A stretch of 64,000 nt of DNA from Ectobius pallidus (lineage: Eukaryota > Arthropoda > Insecta > Blattodea > Ectobiidae). The stretch spans positions 1,356,530-1,420,529 of the forward strand of contig CAXKWD010000006.1 in NCBI GenBank assembly GCA_964059195.1, in the 5' to 3' direction. The translations under genes and the position numbers were made by a program. Numbering within the stretch: the first letter of the stretch is position 1; each line of letters opens with the position of its first letter. The notes below the pieces were generated by a model, which ran no database searches, was not told where the DNA came from, and saw nothing but the letters and a program-made list of their open reading frames with translations. This document shows, one piece after another, positions 34,616-46,470 of the stretch.

Positions 34616-35839
34616 GGGTCATTCTCCAGAAAAGGGCAGATTTCAATGTTAGAATTTTTTTTTTATATTTTTTATTTTGGATCATGTAATTTTTTTATGT
34701 AATATTTCCTTCTGCAGAGTACTACTGAGGTACTTGCCCTACTTACCGAGTGGTATTTTGCATTAAATTAACAAGGTTAAAAAATGGCGCATTCATGGAG
34801 GTGAGAAAATAGTATGAAATAGTAATTATAATAGAAGTTATGTGAGAATTAGAATTAATTTACTGTATTAAATGTTATCATGAAAATGAACAGTATTTAT
34901 TACCATACAAATGGATTAACACACAACTTTTCACTTATTTTTATCTATGTTAAAATAGATTATCACCTTAAAATAAAAACTTTAAATCAAAACATGATAT
35001 ATTGTCATAAACTATTAGGCTATACCAGTATCTTCTTTAAACAAAAGTAAAAAAATGTAGACAGTTAAATATGTCATCAATTACAACATTAATTACACCT
35101 CCATGGATAGGACTTCAGGGTAACAGTAACGGAGGTGAGATTTTTCTCTAATTTGTCAAACAGCTTGGGAACATTTGAGGTTAGAAAATCTCAGTTCTAG
35201 AGTTTAACTTAGCATTCCTTATTATTATAATTTGTAGCGAAAGTAAATATAAAAACATACAACTTTACCGTTGGGTGTAGGTAACGGAGGTGAGGAAGTC
35301 CAATTACCAACTCTGCATTTAGCCCTTTTACACAAACAAAACAACACTTAAAATCACACTAACAGCTTGGCTTTATATAAATGATAATAAAACTGCCAAC
35401 AGTTGGAGTCCAAGGAAAATAGAAAGACTACAGTGCCATATCTGTGGAAATAATTGAACTTTCATATTGTTTCACGGAGGTGAGGTGTCACCTTGGGACA
35501 AGCATGTTTAGTGCAAAAAATTGTCTTTACAAAATGATATATTTTATTTTCAGTTAAGGACTCATTTTTTGAGCTGTTTGTTCTTGTTACAACACTAAAA
35601 TGGAATAAAAATTCAAGCCTGTTGAATTATGAAAGAATGAAAATGACAAGTCAGGCATTGGGACATGACACGGAGGTGAGATCCTAGAAAATTGTAACAT
35701 TTGTTTAAAAAGTGGAATATGGGATCAAATACACCTTATTTCAATCTAACTTATCATAATAATTCATAATCCATAAGTACTTATTTTACACCAGAAAATC
35801 AACTGCGACATGAATCTGCCCTTTTCTGGAGAATAACCC
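34616..35839. mobile_element. 1.2 kb element with GGAGGTGAG repeats
   Basis: Terminal inverted repeats of 27 bp start GGGTCATTCTCCAGAAAAGG, with one mismatch. The interior is AT-rich and non-coding. Five direct copies of GGAGGTGAG, four of them preceded by AC, start at 34797, 35131, 35286, 35476 and 35672; one inverted partial copy is at 35096. The target duplication is unclear, so the superfamily is not assigned. Confidence 0.85.
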
Positions 35840-35868
35840 ATAAATGTGACAGGCCCATATCTGTAGAT

Positions 35869-36425
35869 TTACTTACTTACTTACTCTATGGCAATAGACA
35901 ATTCCTAAGCAAAATATCTTAAAGGAATATTATCTATTTTATGGAAACCGAAGGTTCATTGCCGCACTTACCTGAGTCCGCCATTCAACCCTATTCTGTG
36001 GTAACCCCATCCACTCATCCCCCACAAATCCTACTTCCCATAAATCCGTTCTAAGATTGTCTTCCCACCTACGTCTAGGTCTTCCACGTAGTATTTTCCC
36101 TTCGGGTCTCCCAGTCTGAGATATTATGTCTTTCCTCTCCCATGCGTGCAGCATGTCCAGCCCATTTCATCCTTCGCGATTTAATTACCCTTACTATATC
36201 TGGTGAAGCGTACAGGTCCTGAAGCTCATCGTTATGCAATTTTATCCATTCCCCACTGTCCTCCCTCTTGGGCATAAATATTTTTCGAAGCACCCTATTT
36301 TCAAACACTCTCAGACTACGTTCTTCCTGATCAGTTAGCGGCTATGTCTCACATCCATATAATACAACAGGCAGGATAATAGTCTTATAAATATTAATTT
36401 TTAGATTTCTGGAGAGAAGGCATGT
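35869..36425 (-). pseudogene. LINE C-terminal fragment
   Basis: Minus-strand frames give NIYKTIILPVVLYGCET, then a stop, then FENRVLRKIFMPKREDSGEW and IVRVIKSRRMKWAGHAARMG. After a frameshift near 36120 they give GRPRRRWEDNLRTDLWEVGF. This is the familiar C terminus of another insect LINE family. The tail is a TAAG-type repeat (TTACTTACTTACTTACT on the plus strand). The copy is 5'-truncated, with a stop and a frameshift. Confidence 0.85.
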
Positions 36426-36852
36426 TAAAGAACTCCTGCGGTCACAGGCCTAAGTTGCAACACATCCCCGTCGTTAAACAGCCACATACTAACATAACTC
36501 AGCACTGTCTACTATATCACACCTTAGAACAGTTTTATTCTCTGCTTCATTCTTAATGATAACAGCTCGATCCTGGAATTCCTTGGTCCCAAACTCAGGG
36601 GTAGTCTGATTCTAACTTTAAATACATGTTCCTGCAATATATCAATAACAAACAGAACTAGTCTTTCGCATTTAAGAGTTCTAAAAGGCGTGTTCTATTA
36701 ATCTAATGAATTCATTATCATACCCCTTCATACAATATCATCTAGAATGTCCATTACTTATATTTCTTCGTGTTTAGTGTTTAATTACTTTTTTTTTATT
36801 AATTTCTCTTTCCTTCCTTAAAAAATATATCTCCAGTTTAGTTTCGAAACTT

Positions 36853-37301
36853 TCTTTCTTTTTCGTAGTTTTACCTCTCCCTTTTAGGATTTAAGCGACC
36901 CATGCCGCCCGGGCCTTACAGGGCCGCGACCTGTCGGGAGAGGGATTACCTTTGGATCACATACATACTTTTTTGACCAGACAAGGACATGGAGGGCCTC
37001 CCCGGATGAGTGAACAGCCCAATGTCGGGGCCACCTCCGAGACTACACGAACACATAGGACGATACACACCATTCACACACACACTCACTCAGAACAAGG
37101 CGAGGATGAGGATGAAGTTGATAATGACGGCCAGATGATATCCGGGGACCACAAGGGCCTAAAGTTACCTCACATTTGTCTCATAGGTGAGGGAAAACCC
37201 CGGAAAAAACCTCACCTAGGTAACTTGTCCCGACCAGGAATCGAACCCGGGCCCGCTGCGTGAGAGGATTGGACGCATCCCCTGAGCCACAGCGGTGGAC
37301 C
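36853..37301 (-). mobile_element. SINE family A, full-length copy
   Basis: Minus-strand orientation, with GAAA tail, body, B box and A box (reverse of CCCTGAGCCACAGCGG). It is very similar to the copy at 1453-1919. A perfect 14 bp target duplication, TAGTTTCGAAACTT, lies at 36839-36852 and 37302-37315. The long open frames crossing it are not genes. Confidence 0.95.
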
Positions 37302-37315
37302 TAGTTTCGAAACTT

Positions 37316-38521
37316 ATTTGACTAAATTATCTAGATTTTCTTTCTCCCTTCCTGAATAACCGAGTCATAATGGCAACTTTTCAGATCAGATCTGATACTG
37401 AGTTAGGAATATGATAAAATGTTATTTTACTTTATTCAGTTTTACACATTTAAATTTTACTATTGAACTAGTTTTTCTTGTTTCAGGAAATCTTGAGATT
37501 ATTTAATGGTTTTCTCTGTTTAATATATGATGTTTAGTAATAGCCTATATTTTTGTTCTATACATGTATATAGGCCTATCTCTGGAATAATGAAAATCTT
37601 GGTTTGGAAGAGAATGCCCCATGGCCTTAATTTTACCAAGGAAAAATAGTATTATTATTAATATTATTACCTTATTAGAACTCAACACTAAATTATGTTA
37701 TTGAAGAAACAAATATATTTTTTAGAGTATGTAACACAATTATCTTCAGCAAATAAGATTGAAATGCTATTAGTACATATTTAATAGTCCAGCCAATAAA
37801 GGTAAAATACCGGTAAATATATCTAGAGGAATTTCAAGTCACGATTTGGATTATTTGTTGACTATTTAACAAATAACATTTAATAAATATTTAATAAAAT
37901 GCTTTGAAATTACATTATTCAGAAGAATTTTAGATTGAGACCACAGTAAGTTCATTAAAAACATTCATAAACATAAATCAATGTGGCTGGTTTTTTTTTC
38001 TGAACAAAACGCCATCAATTAATAAACATCACTTTATTGAAATATTATTTGATGAAAATTAATACTGAAAAACATAATTATGAAGAAATCTATTCATACA
38101 TCTATGGATGTTAGACGGGAGTTGATTGCTCCAGTACTTCTGTGTGAAATACACGGGCTAGAATTTTTTTGTACAATTTCATCTAGGTATTTTGAAAGTT
38201 ACGAAGAAAACAATTTTTAGGCTATGATTAAATAAGCTAGAAGGTTATTAGAAGGTTAAGATCAGACTCTCATAACTCTGTATTATGTAACGTGTAGGTA
38301 TAGAGCCGATAATGTTTTCACGGAATTAAATTAATAATAAAATTAATTAAAAACTTAACTAAGTTCTTGTGAATGTTGTATGTTCCTATTAATTACTTCA
38401 TTGGTTTTCTTGCTCTTTAACCGGATTATTGTCGAAAGGGAGTTAAAGAATGAGAGTGAGTGATCGATTAAGAGCAATTCAAAACAAGTTGAGAAGAGTA
38501 AAACTTGAGAGAGAGAGAGAA

Positions 38522-38572
<51 letters not shown>

Positions 38573-39335
38573 AAAAGTTTTAAAAGATCGAGGGATTGAG
38601 AGAGAAGAGAGGGAGACTAAAATTTACCGTATCTGTTAAATATTTATACAATAAGCGACTGATCTAAAAATGTGAATAGTTTTGAACCAAAAAAGAGCTT
38701 GGATTTTATCTGGTAATAAATTTTATTTTACTGTAGCAACGTTAAGTCAGGAATGTTACGCCCTTCGTAAAACTTTTATAACATGGTATTATGTGCTCCC
38801 AGTAGAATGTCATATATGATATGCCATTTAAACCAATAAAATGGAAATATGGAATAAGCTCTTACTCGTGATCACATGTCATTTATGTGAAACTAATAAA
38901 GGGAAAAGTTGTGACCGCTGTGAAAAGATAACGGCACTTCTAATCAATAAATTGCAACACATTGCCCCAGCCTATCACTGCAAACTTGATTAACAAAACT
39001 GCCTGAGGATAGTGACATAAATTGCAGATCAACATTTTCATTGCACGCTAATTACAGGTCCCGCAATGCTTTTAGACGAATAACCTTGAGTGAGAATCTA
39101 GTGAGCGAGCCTTCTGAATCCTTGAGACCTGTGAATCCCCTCTGCCCACGCACGCACGTGACGCTAATTTCTTCCTGCTATTCACAGAGTACAGTACAGT
39201 CCGTTGTCCAAAAAAATTCTTTTTGAAGTTCTGTTTCTTTCACTGTTCGTTAAGTGTTAGTGTATACAGTTTTATAAAGTCAATATTTACAGCATACGTT
39301 ATTTGCATGAACGTTAATATTTACGTGCTATTATT
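37316..39335. other. No gene seen; GA microsatellite inside
   Basis: AT-rich, with a GA tract at 38508-38575. The frame at 39041-39226 has no recognised domain. Confidence 0.4.
38508..38575 (+). repeat. (GA)n microsatellite
   Basis: Imperfect GAGAGA tract. Confidence 0.9.
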
Positions 39336-40661
39336 CAGGGGTGCCCACCCCCCAAACTTCATTGCTCACCCCCAACCCAATTAGCTGTTGAAAAGGGCGC
39401 CCATATGATATTGTCTAGAGGGGGGGGGGGAATTTTTTAATTAATTTATTTTTTGTCGCTTTAACTTCTTGGGCCACTTTGTAACATGATATTAATAATA
39501 TAATAAGTGCAACAATGACGTAGCCAGAAAATAATTGCGGGGAGGGTCGGAAGTGCCGTGAGTGTTTGGAATACCCCCCGAAAAAGGGGTCGGGGGTCCA
39601 ACCCCAGAAAATTTTTAAATAATGAACTCATGAAAATAACACTTGACGCTATTTTAGCTCAGGAAAACTAGATAGGAAATTTGTTTACCATACTCGAAGA
39701 CATGCCAATGTAAACAAGAAAATGTTACCTAAGTCGGATGTCCACCCCGGGAAATTTTTAAGTATTGAAGTAATGAAAATCACATTTTACGCTATTTTAG
39801 CACTGAAAAACTAGTTATGAAAACCATACTCTAAGACATGCCAGTGTTCATAAGAAATCATTACCTAAGTGGGGTGTCCACCCCCGGAAAATGTTTAAAT
39901 ATTGAATTAATGAAAATCACATTTTACGCTATTTTAGCACTAAAAAACGAGTTAGGAAATTTGTTTGCCATACTCTAAGACATGCCAATGTAAACAAGAA
40001 AATGTTACCTAAGTCGGGTGTCCACCCCCGGGAAATTTTTAAATGTTGAACTAATGAAAATCACATTTTACGTAATTTTAGCACTGAAAAACTAGTTAGC
40101 AAATTTGTTTACTATACTCTAAGACATGGCAACTTAAACAAGAAATTGTTACCAAAGTTATAATAGGCCTACGTATTACTATTTATAAGAAAAGTTGAAT
40201 AACACATGGAACAGTGAACATAATAGGCCTACTCATTATGTTATGAAAAGAAAATAACTTCTATATCATATTGGACACACCAACAAATCTTGTTTAATTA
40301 AATCATTTTTAAAAAAATACAAATATAGAATTTTAGGTTTGGTAAAACTTCTGCAATTCAAATAATTGTCTTAAAAGAAAAACACCTGACTATAATAATT
40401 ATTAATATACATATTTTTCCTTGCGCGCCCCCCACCCGCCCCCTGGTATGGGCGCCCATGGCTGTCGAAATTCTTCATCTTTATCGTTATAAAGAATTAG
40501 AAGAGACCTTTTGAAATTATAAATTATGGCTGTTTTTATTTTTAACATATAAAACACTAATTTTGCAATAATTTTCAACCCCCCCCCCCAGAAAATTCAT
40601 AATTTATAATATTTTGCCCCCCCCCCAGAAATTTCAATGACGCAGTCTGTGGGCATCCCTG
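39336..40661. mobile_element. CAGGGGTGCCCAC element, copy 1
   Basis: Ends are CAGGGGTGCCCAC and GTGGGCATCCCTG, flanked by the 7-mer TATTATT at 39329-39335 and 40662-40668. The interior has C/G runs and four units of a 136-144 bp tandem repeat spaced by AGACATGCCAATGTAAACAA and TCCACCCC blocks. Units are marked at 39701, 39837, 39981 and 40125. No transposase. Another copy is at 46471-49086. Confidence 0.85.
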
Positions 40662-40709
40662 TATTATTATAGTTTTGTTATTATTCTCATTATGCCTCCA
40701 ATAATTTCG

Positions 40710-41575
40710 TAGTTAAAAGAGAAAACATTACACAGTAAAACTCGGGAGGTTTTTGCTAATGTTTATGACTATATGAAGAAAAGAAAAGGACCTGTTTACA
40801 CCCGAGTATTTTAAACAAATTTTAAAAAGTCCAGGAAAGAGTTGCTGCAGCCACCAACGTTTCTAACACTTCTGTTTATCGAATGTTACGTGACAGGAAA
40901 ACACAAGAAGAGGAAGGAAGGTCGTTCGGCACACCTGGGGAAAAACAATGTTCCAAAAAGGATAACAGACATTGATGACTTCGACAAATGTGTAATTCGT
41001 CGCACCATATACAATTTCTATACAGATGAAAAGGTTGCACCAACAATAACGAGACTGATGACGAAACTACGAAATACGATTGAGTTTGAAGGCAGTTCCT
41101 CAAACCTTCGGACAATATTAAATATATGATCTAATCCTAGCGAATAAGCCAGCACACAAAACCTACGTAATTGACCAAATATTGGCAGAAAATAACCACT
41201 CGGTTTTAAGGCTTCCATCCTACCACCCCGACTTGAACCCCATTGAGTCAATTTGGGGAGTTGTTAAACAATGAGTTACAAGCAGGAATACAACATTTAA
41301 AACAAATGACGTAGAAGCATTGTGTAGGCAAAGATTTCAAGAACTCGGCCAAGCAGAATGGGAAAATGTATGTAGGCGCGTAGAAGAAATTGAACAGGAA
41401 TGAGAGAAAGACTGCATCGTGGAGGAAAGAATTGAAAGGATTATAATAGAAGACAATGATATGGAAAGCAGTGATGATGATGATCATGAATATGTGGAAT
41501 ATCGGGTTGAACCAACGGAAGACTATGTCATGTCTGGTGTTGAAGAAATGGAAGAAGATTAGATGTAAGCAATAC
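40710..41575 (+). pseudogene. Tc1/IS630-type transposase relic
   Basis: An N-terminal helix-turn-helix-like region reads VAAATNVSNTSVYRMLRDRK. Further on, KTYVIDQILAENNHSVLRLP and then SYHPDLNPIESIWGVVKQ are the C-terminal DDE signature of the Tc1/mariner/IS630 group. The stretch between, which should hold the first two catalytic acids and about 150 residues, has been deleted. Stops and frameshifts occur at 41128, in the TGAGTT after VVKQ, and elsewhere. It cannot encode an active enzyme. A tail rich in acidic residues continues to about 41560. No terminal repeats were found, so the element boundary is unknown. Confidence 0.75.
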
Positions 41576-42585
41576 CGTACTTATTTAGTTATTTCAATTA
41601 AAATTATGTGTTATATTATAGTGACTGTACCGCTTCCTCGTGGTCCACGTAAACATTTAGATAGCTGACAGCTCTGTACCAAAACAAACATCGGCATCGC
41701 TTATCGGTGACTTCTGACTCAACTCAACTGCAGCTGTCGGTATGTAAGTAACTCGCTCTCATGCTTCCATTACAATTTTTCATTCGTCTAAATCAATTGC
41801 GATACCTGTAAAAGCGTTTTGGTGTCATGGACTAAGTACAAGTTCAGGCACATGCCAACAAAAATGATTCAATTGTGCGCTCCTATGCATTTAGCAACCT
41901 CCTGCCATTGGTTTTCATAGCCAGCGTATTTTACAATCATTTTTACTTTCACTTCTCTAACACCAGAAGTTTTGACTTGAATCCAACAAATTTAGATCGT
42001 TTTCTCAACGGAATAGTATTTTATGCTACAAGCCTATAATGACATTTATTAAGGTACGAGTATGTTTATGAAACGAGCAAAGGGAGTTTCGTAATTTTTA
42101 TAGGAGGCAAGTTGCATACGACTGTATTTGTTCGACCATAATATTAGTCTAAAGGTTAAACTCTTAAGATTTTAAGTTCACTCAAACAAACGGACACGCT
42201 GCCCTTCGTATCAGCTGGTCCTCGTAGTTCTTGCCTTCTGCGACAGATGGTAGCCCATGGCGTTCGTTCGAATCTTAGCTTATTTTTGGTCGTTTTCTTG
42301 AAACCAACGGATGTACAACACAAAACGAATACACTTTGATGTTATTAAAATTAACACGATTGGTTTTATTTTAAATACAGGTTGTTTAAAACGCAGTTTA
42401 AAATTGCTACTCTCAAGGTTTCATAATAATGGATACCATACCGATGTTACAATGAAAATCTGTTTCGAAATTAGTATCATTATGATACCGTTGCATCACA
42501 CGTATTAGCATATTATTGTATGGTCGAACAAAGATATTATTTTACGGTCAGCTCAAGTTTAAAGTGATAAAACTAATAAGAGGCA

Positions 42586-42587
42586 GT

Positions 42588-42626
<39 letters not shown>

Positions 42627-42627
42627 T
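42586..42627 (+). repeat. (TG)n(AG)n compound microsatellite
   Basis: A GT tract joined to a GA tract. Confidence 0.9.
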
Positions 42628-42904
42628 TTAAAAATCCCGTTTTTTCAGTTTTGGTTTACTACTGAATTTACGTTCATTTAACCCTTAACCATTCTGGCCT
42701 GCAAACAATAAAAAAGACTCATATAGGTTAGGTTATAGGCACTGAATGCTAGAAATTCATGTTCCCACCATAAACGGGAAATGGATGAATAATCACTATG
42801 AGTGTTGTTTTCTAACTTCTCTTCTCAAGATCCTTTATCGGCCCATATGAGTCATATGTGTCACCCCATATGTTACCCGTCAGTGTTGGTGGATTCGCGC
42901 TAGA

Positions 42905-43003
42905 AAATTTAACCTTTGTAGCGGTCTGTGAGACCCAAGTAACACTTTAGCGGTCAGTGAGATATCAAGTAACTTATGTAGCGGTCTGTGAGACTTCAAA
43001 TAG
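42905..43003 (+). repeat. Three-unit tandem repeat, about 32 bp
   Basis: Units contain GTAGCGGTCTGTGAGA or close variants (TTAGCGGTCAGTGAGA). Confidence 0.7.
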
Positions 43004-43345
43004 TGGTTACGTAAGAGTTTTCAGTTTACTACTTTGTGAATAACAATGTGTGAACGGCCGGGACCATAAACAACTGTTAGGTCGAGAGTTTTAAGGCTGT
43101 GATGACAGCTATGATGAATTATTCCGGTGAACTTTTGCAGTGAATATTTTGAGAGATTGCTCTAAGTTAATCTACTGCAATTTTGAACAGAACCATTTGT
43201 CTTGGTGAACTGTGATTAATATCTGCTTGGGAGTGATGTGAATGACGATACTAAACAAGCTTTTGTGTGTATTAGCTATTAATTTTGAAAAATATTACTC
43301 TATCTTCGAAACTGTGCATTGCATTGCATTTGCGTCGTAGTGACT

Positions 43346-44824
43346 ATATCGATGGCTAAAAGCACAATCATTGTATGTCCATTTTTGTAAACTCTGAGAA
43401 ATCGCGAAAAGAAGATTTTAAACTTGGGGGGGAAAACTTCCCAAAGTCTCAAAAATACTCAACAGGCTTAAACATTTATGCATCAGTTAATATTTTATTA
43501 GACAACAATATCAGTTTAAAGGTAATTTTCATTAGTTCTGGAAACTTTAATGAAATATGTATCAATAACGGACATACTATATTTGTACTCCAGTAGATTA
43601 AGTGACTTGTGGATGTACTATAGGAATGCATATAATAAAAGTGCCCTATGATAATAGCAGGATGGAATTTAAGTTAACAAATAACACGAAAATACAACTC
43701 TTTTGTTTCATTAAAAAATTTTACTTCCTAAAACGAGGTCAATAAGGTCAATTACATTATCAACATTAAAAAAGAAAAAATACATTTTTAAACAGTCGCT
43801 GGTCTTTCTTCAAACAGTCAGACGTACTTGAAACAATTAATATTTCTTTTGACCATCTGTTTGCCGTTTTAATTTTTTCTTATCATTTTTCTCTACTTTT
43901 CCCTTAATGTTTTTTGGACTTTTATCCTCGTTCTTTTCACAATTTATGTTCATACAAGTAATTCTCCTGGATACAGATTGTTCAGTTTTTCCAGAGATGG
44001 GTTCGTTGTCCTCATTTTCAATGGGGTATGGCACAATATCCTTAGCTTTCCTCGAAGATGGAATATCAGTCACAAAACTTGCACAGCAGTTTGGAATGAC
44101 TCCTGTCTTCAAAAGAGATAGCAGATCTTTCTTTTTGACATTTGAGAGAGGAATCACTGAATTATAGGCCTACTTAGGTATTAGTGTGATGGAGTCCCAG
44201 GAGAATGGAGGTTCGCGATCAAGGCTTACACGAATGTTAATTTAGTTTGCAATTCATACTTATATTGGTAACTTCTGAAGAACACGATAATATTTATAAC
44301 TAATGAAAATCAACACTAGTACACTCCAAACTCGTTACAGCAAAACCATAACGTCTCTGGTACTGCAACACAACTGACAACTGACAGCTGTTGATGGTTA
44401 CGGTATACTCTCATGTGCTCAGATGTTGTAAGTCCTCAGACATTCATAATCAATGTATAGTGTTTTAAGTAGGCCTACTAAGAATCAATGTAAATGCTTA
44501 TAGGCATGTTGTGCTACTACCGTCTAACGGAGTATGCCGTTGATGTTAAAAAAATATATATACAATAAGTGTGCACTCGCATTCATCTTATACAGGTCAT
44601 GGCTCTGAAAAGTGAGGACATACAATAAGTGTACACATACAAAAGCTGTCTTGATCAAAATTGATATATTTTTTAAACCTGCACCATATAATTACTATTT
44701 CGAAGGGAGATACAATATTTGTGCAGGATAAAAGAGCTAGACTCACCTACATATTGACACCAATATATCATTTTCGCAAAAAAAAAAATGGACATACAAT
44801 GATTGTGCTTTTATCCATCGATAT
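43346..44824. mobile_element. 1.5 kb element with GGACATACAAT repeats
   Basis: Inverted ends start ATATCGATGG and extend about 44 bp, running into AAAAGCACAATCATTGTATG with one or two mismatches. Variants of GGACATACAATAAGTGTGC recur near both ends (about 43363, 43570, 44560, 44620, 44710 and 44793), as expected for transposase-binding repeats. A decayed coding fragment lies inside. Target duplication not fixed. Confidence 0.8.
43837..44157 (-). pseudogene. Possible transposase C-terminal fragment
   Basis: A frame of 106 residues reads PLSNVKKKDLLSLLKTGVIP and then NCCASFVTDIPSS, followed by a lysine-rich tail. The pattern resembles the C-terminal segment of some uncharacterised arthropod transposase-like proteins, where a short helical stretch with a VIP turn precedes a basic tail. 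I cannot name the family. Its place inside a terminal-repeat element supports a transposon origin. It starts at an ATG but no upstream domain is present. Confidence 0.35.
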
Positions 44825-46470
44825 TGTATTCCCTGAATCTTTCTCAGTAATAACGGCTTGGTAAAGTTTTTTTTACAAAACGTAAAATTGTATCGGATGG
44901 ACAATGCCTCTTTTGAACGGCTCACTTTGATTTGGTAGATCAATTGTTTTGTAAATGGAAGGCATTACCGGGCATTGTTGAAATTGATAATAATGATATG
45001 AGTAAGTTCTTTTAATAGGATCAAGTCTTGCGAATATGCAACATACACGATTGTTTGTAGCATGTTGGAATTGGTTTGGATTACACAATGGTATCTGATG
45101 TAATTCAGCAATCATGCAAGTCCGTTTCAACCACACATGGGAAAGAGAGGAAATCATATTTACTGTATTAGCATGTAGATAAAACTAGAGCAGCAGAGTG
45201 TAATGCAAATTGAGGATTTAGCAGTTGTTTGAAGTATTCTTACCGCCAATGTTACAGAGTTTCACAGTCAGTCTTTTTAAGTTAATACACTGTTCGCAGT
45301 ATACTCTTTTTAGCAGCTCTTATTATGATTTCTTTTCAATATTGAATAGCCACTGCAAATCTACATGCTTTTTAAAGTCATAATAATAATCAGTGCTTTC
45401 TTCTGGGCAAAAAAACTGTCACCGGCAAAATCCTTAACGGTAGGCTTCCAATGTTCATAGTCATCGGCAAAATCCTTAGAGGTAGGCTTCGAATGTTCAT
45501 ACAGGGAACGGCTAGGTTTACTGAACATGTTCTATAAGAAGAGGTGGGGGAGTGTATCAAATGATGATAACAAGCGATGACAAAAGTACTCTTAGGTATA
45601 ACCAGGTAGAGATAAAAAGTGGACACGTTCCAAATTGCTTTTTTTTAACGAGGGCATGATCAAATAAATTTTCGCCGTTTTATATTCTACACATAAATCG
45701 TGAACAGTGAAGTTAATGAATGCAAATAATTTTTTTATCTTATTATCTTCGTGTAGAATGCAGTTGATGCACTAGAGTCAATATTAATTACTAAACAAGG
45801 GCTTTCGTAACGTAACAGAGGTGTAGGACGGGTTATCAACCTCTCCATTTAAATATCAGCCGTTCAGCTGACATATGATCCTGTGTATAGTCAAAAGTTC
45901 AAGATTCTTTTCCATACCATATTCAAAACAAAAGTTGGTTTTGCCATATATTTTATTCAGTTTAACTCAGATAAACGAAATATAAACATTCTTGTCAAAT
46001 TTAGCAACATAATCTGAATGCTAGGTTTGTTTATCACTCCTCCAAAATGATCACTAGATTCTTTCATGTACTTCATGATTTGCTATTATGATCGATGTTA
46101 CCTTTTATCTTTACTTCAGCGTCTACTGTAAGCGGCCTAACAATGCTTCTTGAGGATTTGAGGGCGTCAACATACTAGACGAAGCCCTATTTTTTTCCGC
46201 TCAGGACAAAGTTTGCTCTATAGAATATAAGGGACTGTAAATCTCTTCAGTTAGAAAAATATCTGTAAACCTTTCAATGATCCACTAATTCGCCTATTCA
46301 GAATGATACCTATATGCCTTTAGGACAGGGTATGAAGTATTTACTATCTGCTAAGGCATACATGTCTTTGTGATAGATATTTTAAATGTATTTAATAAAT
46401 TTTACTTATGCACGTGAATGCTAAAGTAGTATTGTCGGACGCAGTTGAAAAAAATAAAATGTTAAAAAGT
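44825..46470. other. No gene seen; short duplication inside
   Basis: Contains a two-unit repeat at 45419-45503. Nothing else recognised. Confidence 0.4.
45419..45503 (+). repeat. Two-unit tandem repeat, about 43 bp
   Basis: Each unit holds CGGCAAAATCCTTA and GGTAGGCTTC, followed by AATGTTCATA. Confidence 0.8.

Larger units (their letters stand above)
41576..43345. other. No gene seen; short repeats inside
   Basis: Holds a TG/AG microsatellite at 42586-42627 and a short tandem repeat at 42905-43003. No coding frame is convincing. Confidence 0.4.

Noticed and set aside
39041..39226. 61-residue frame
   Set aside because: Short, no domain, no splice context.
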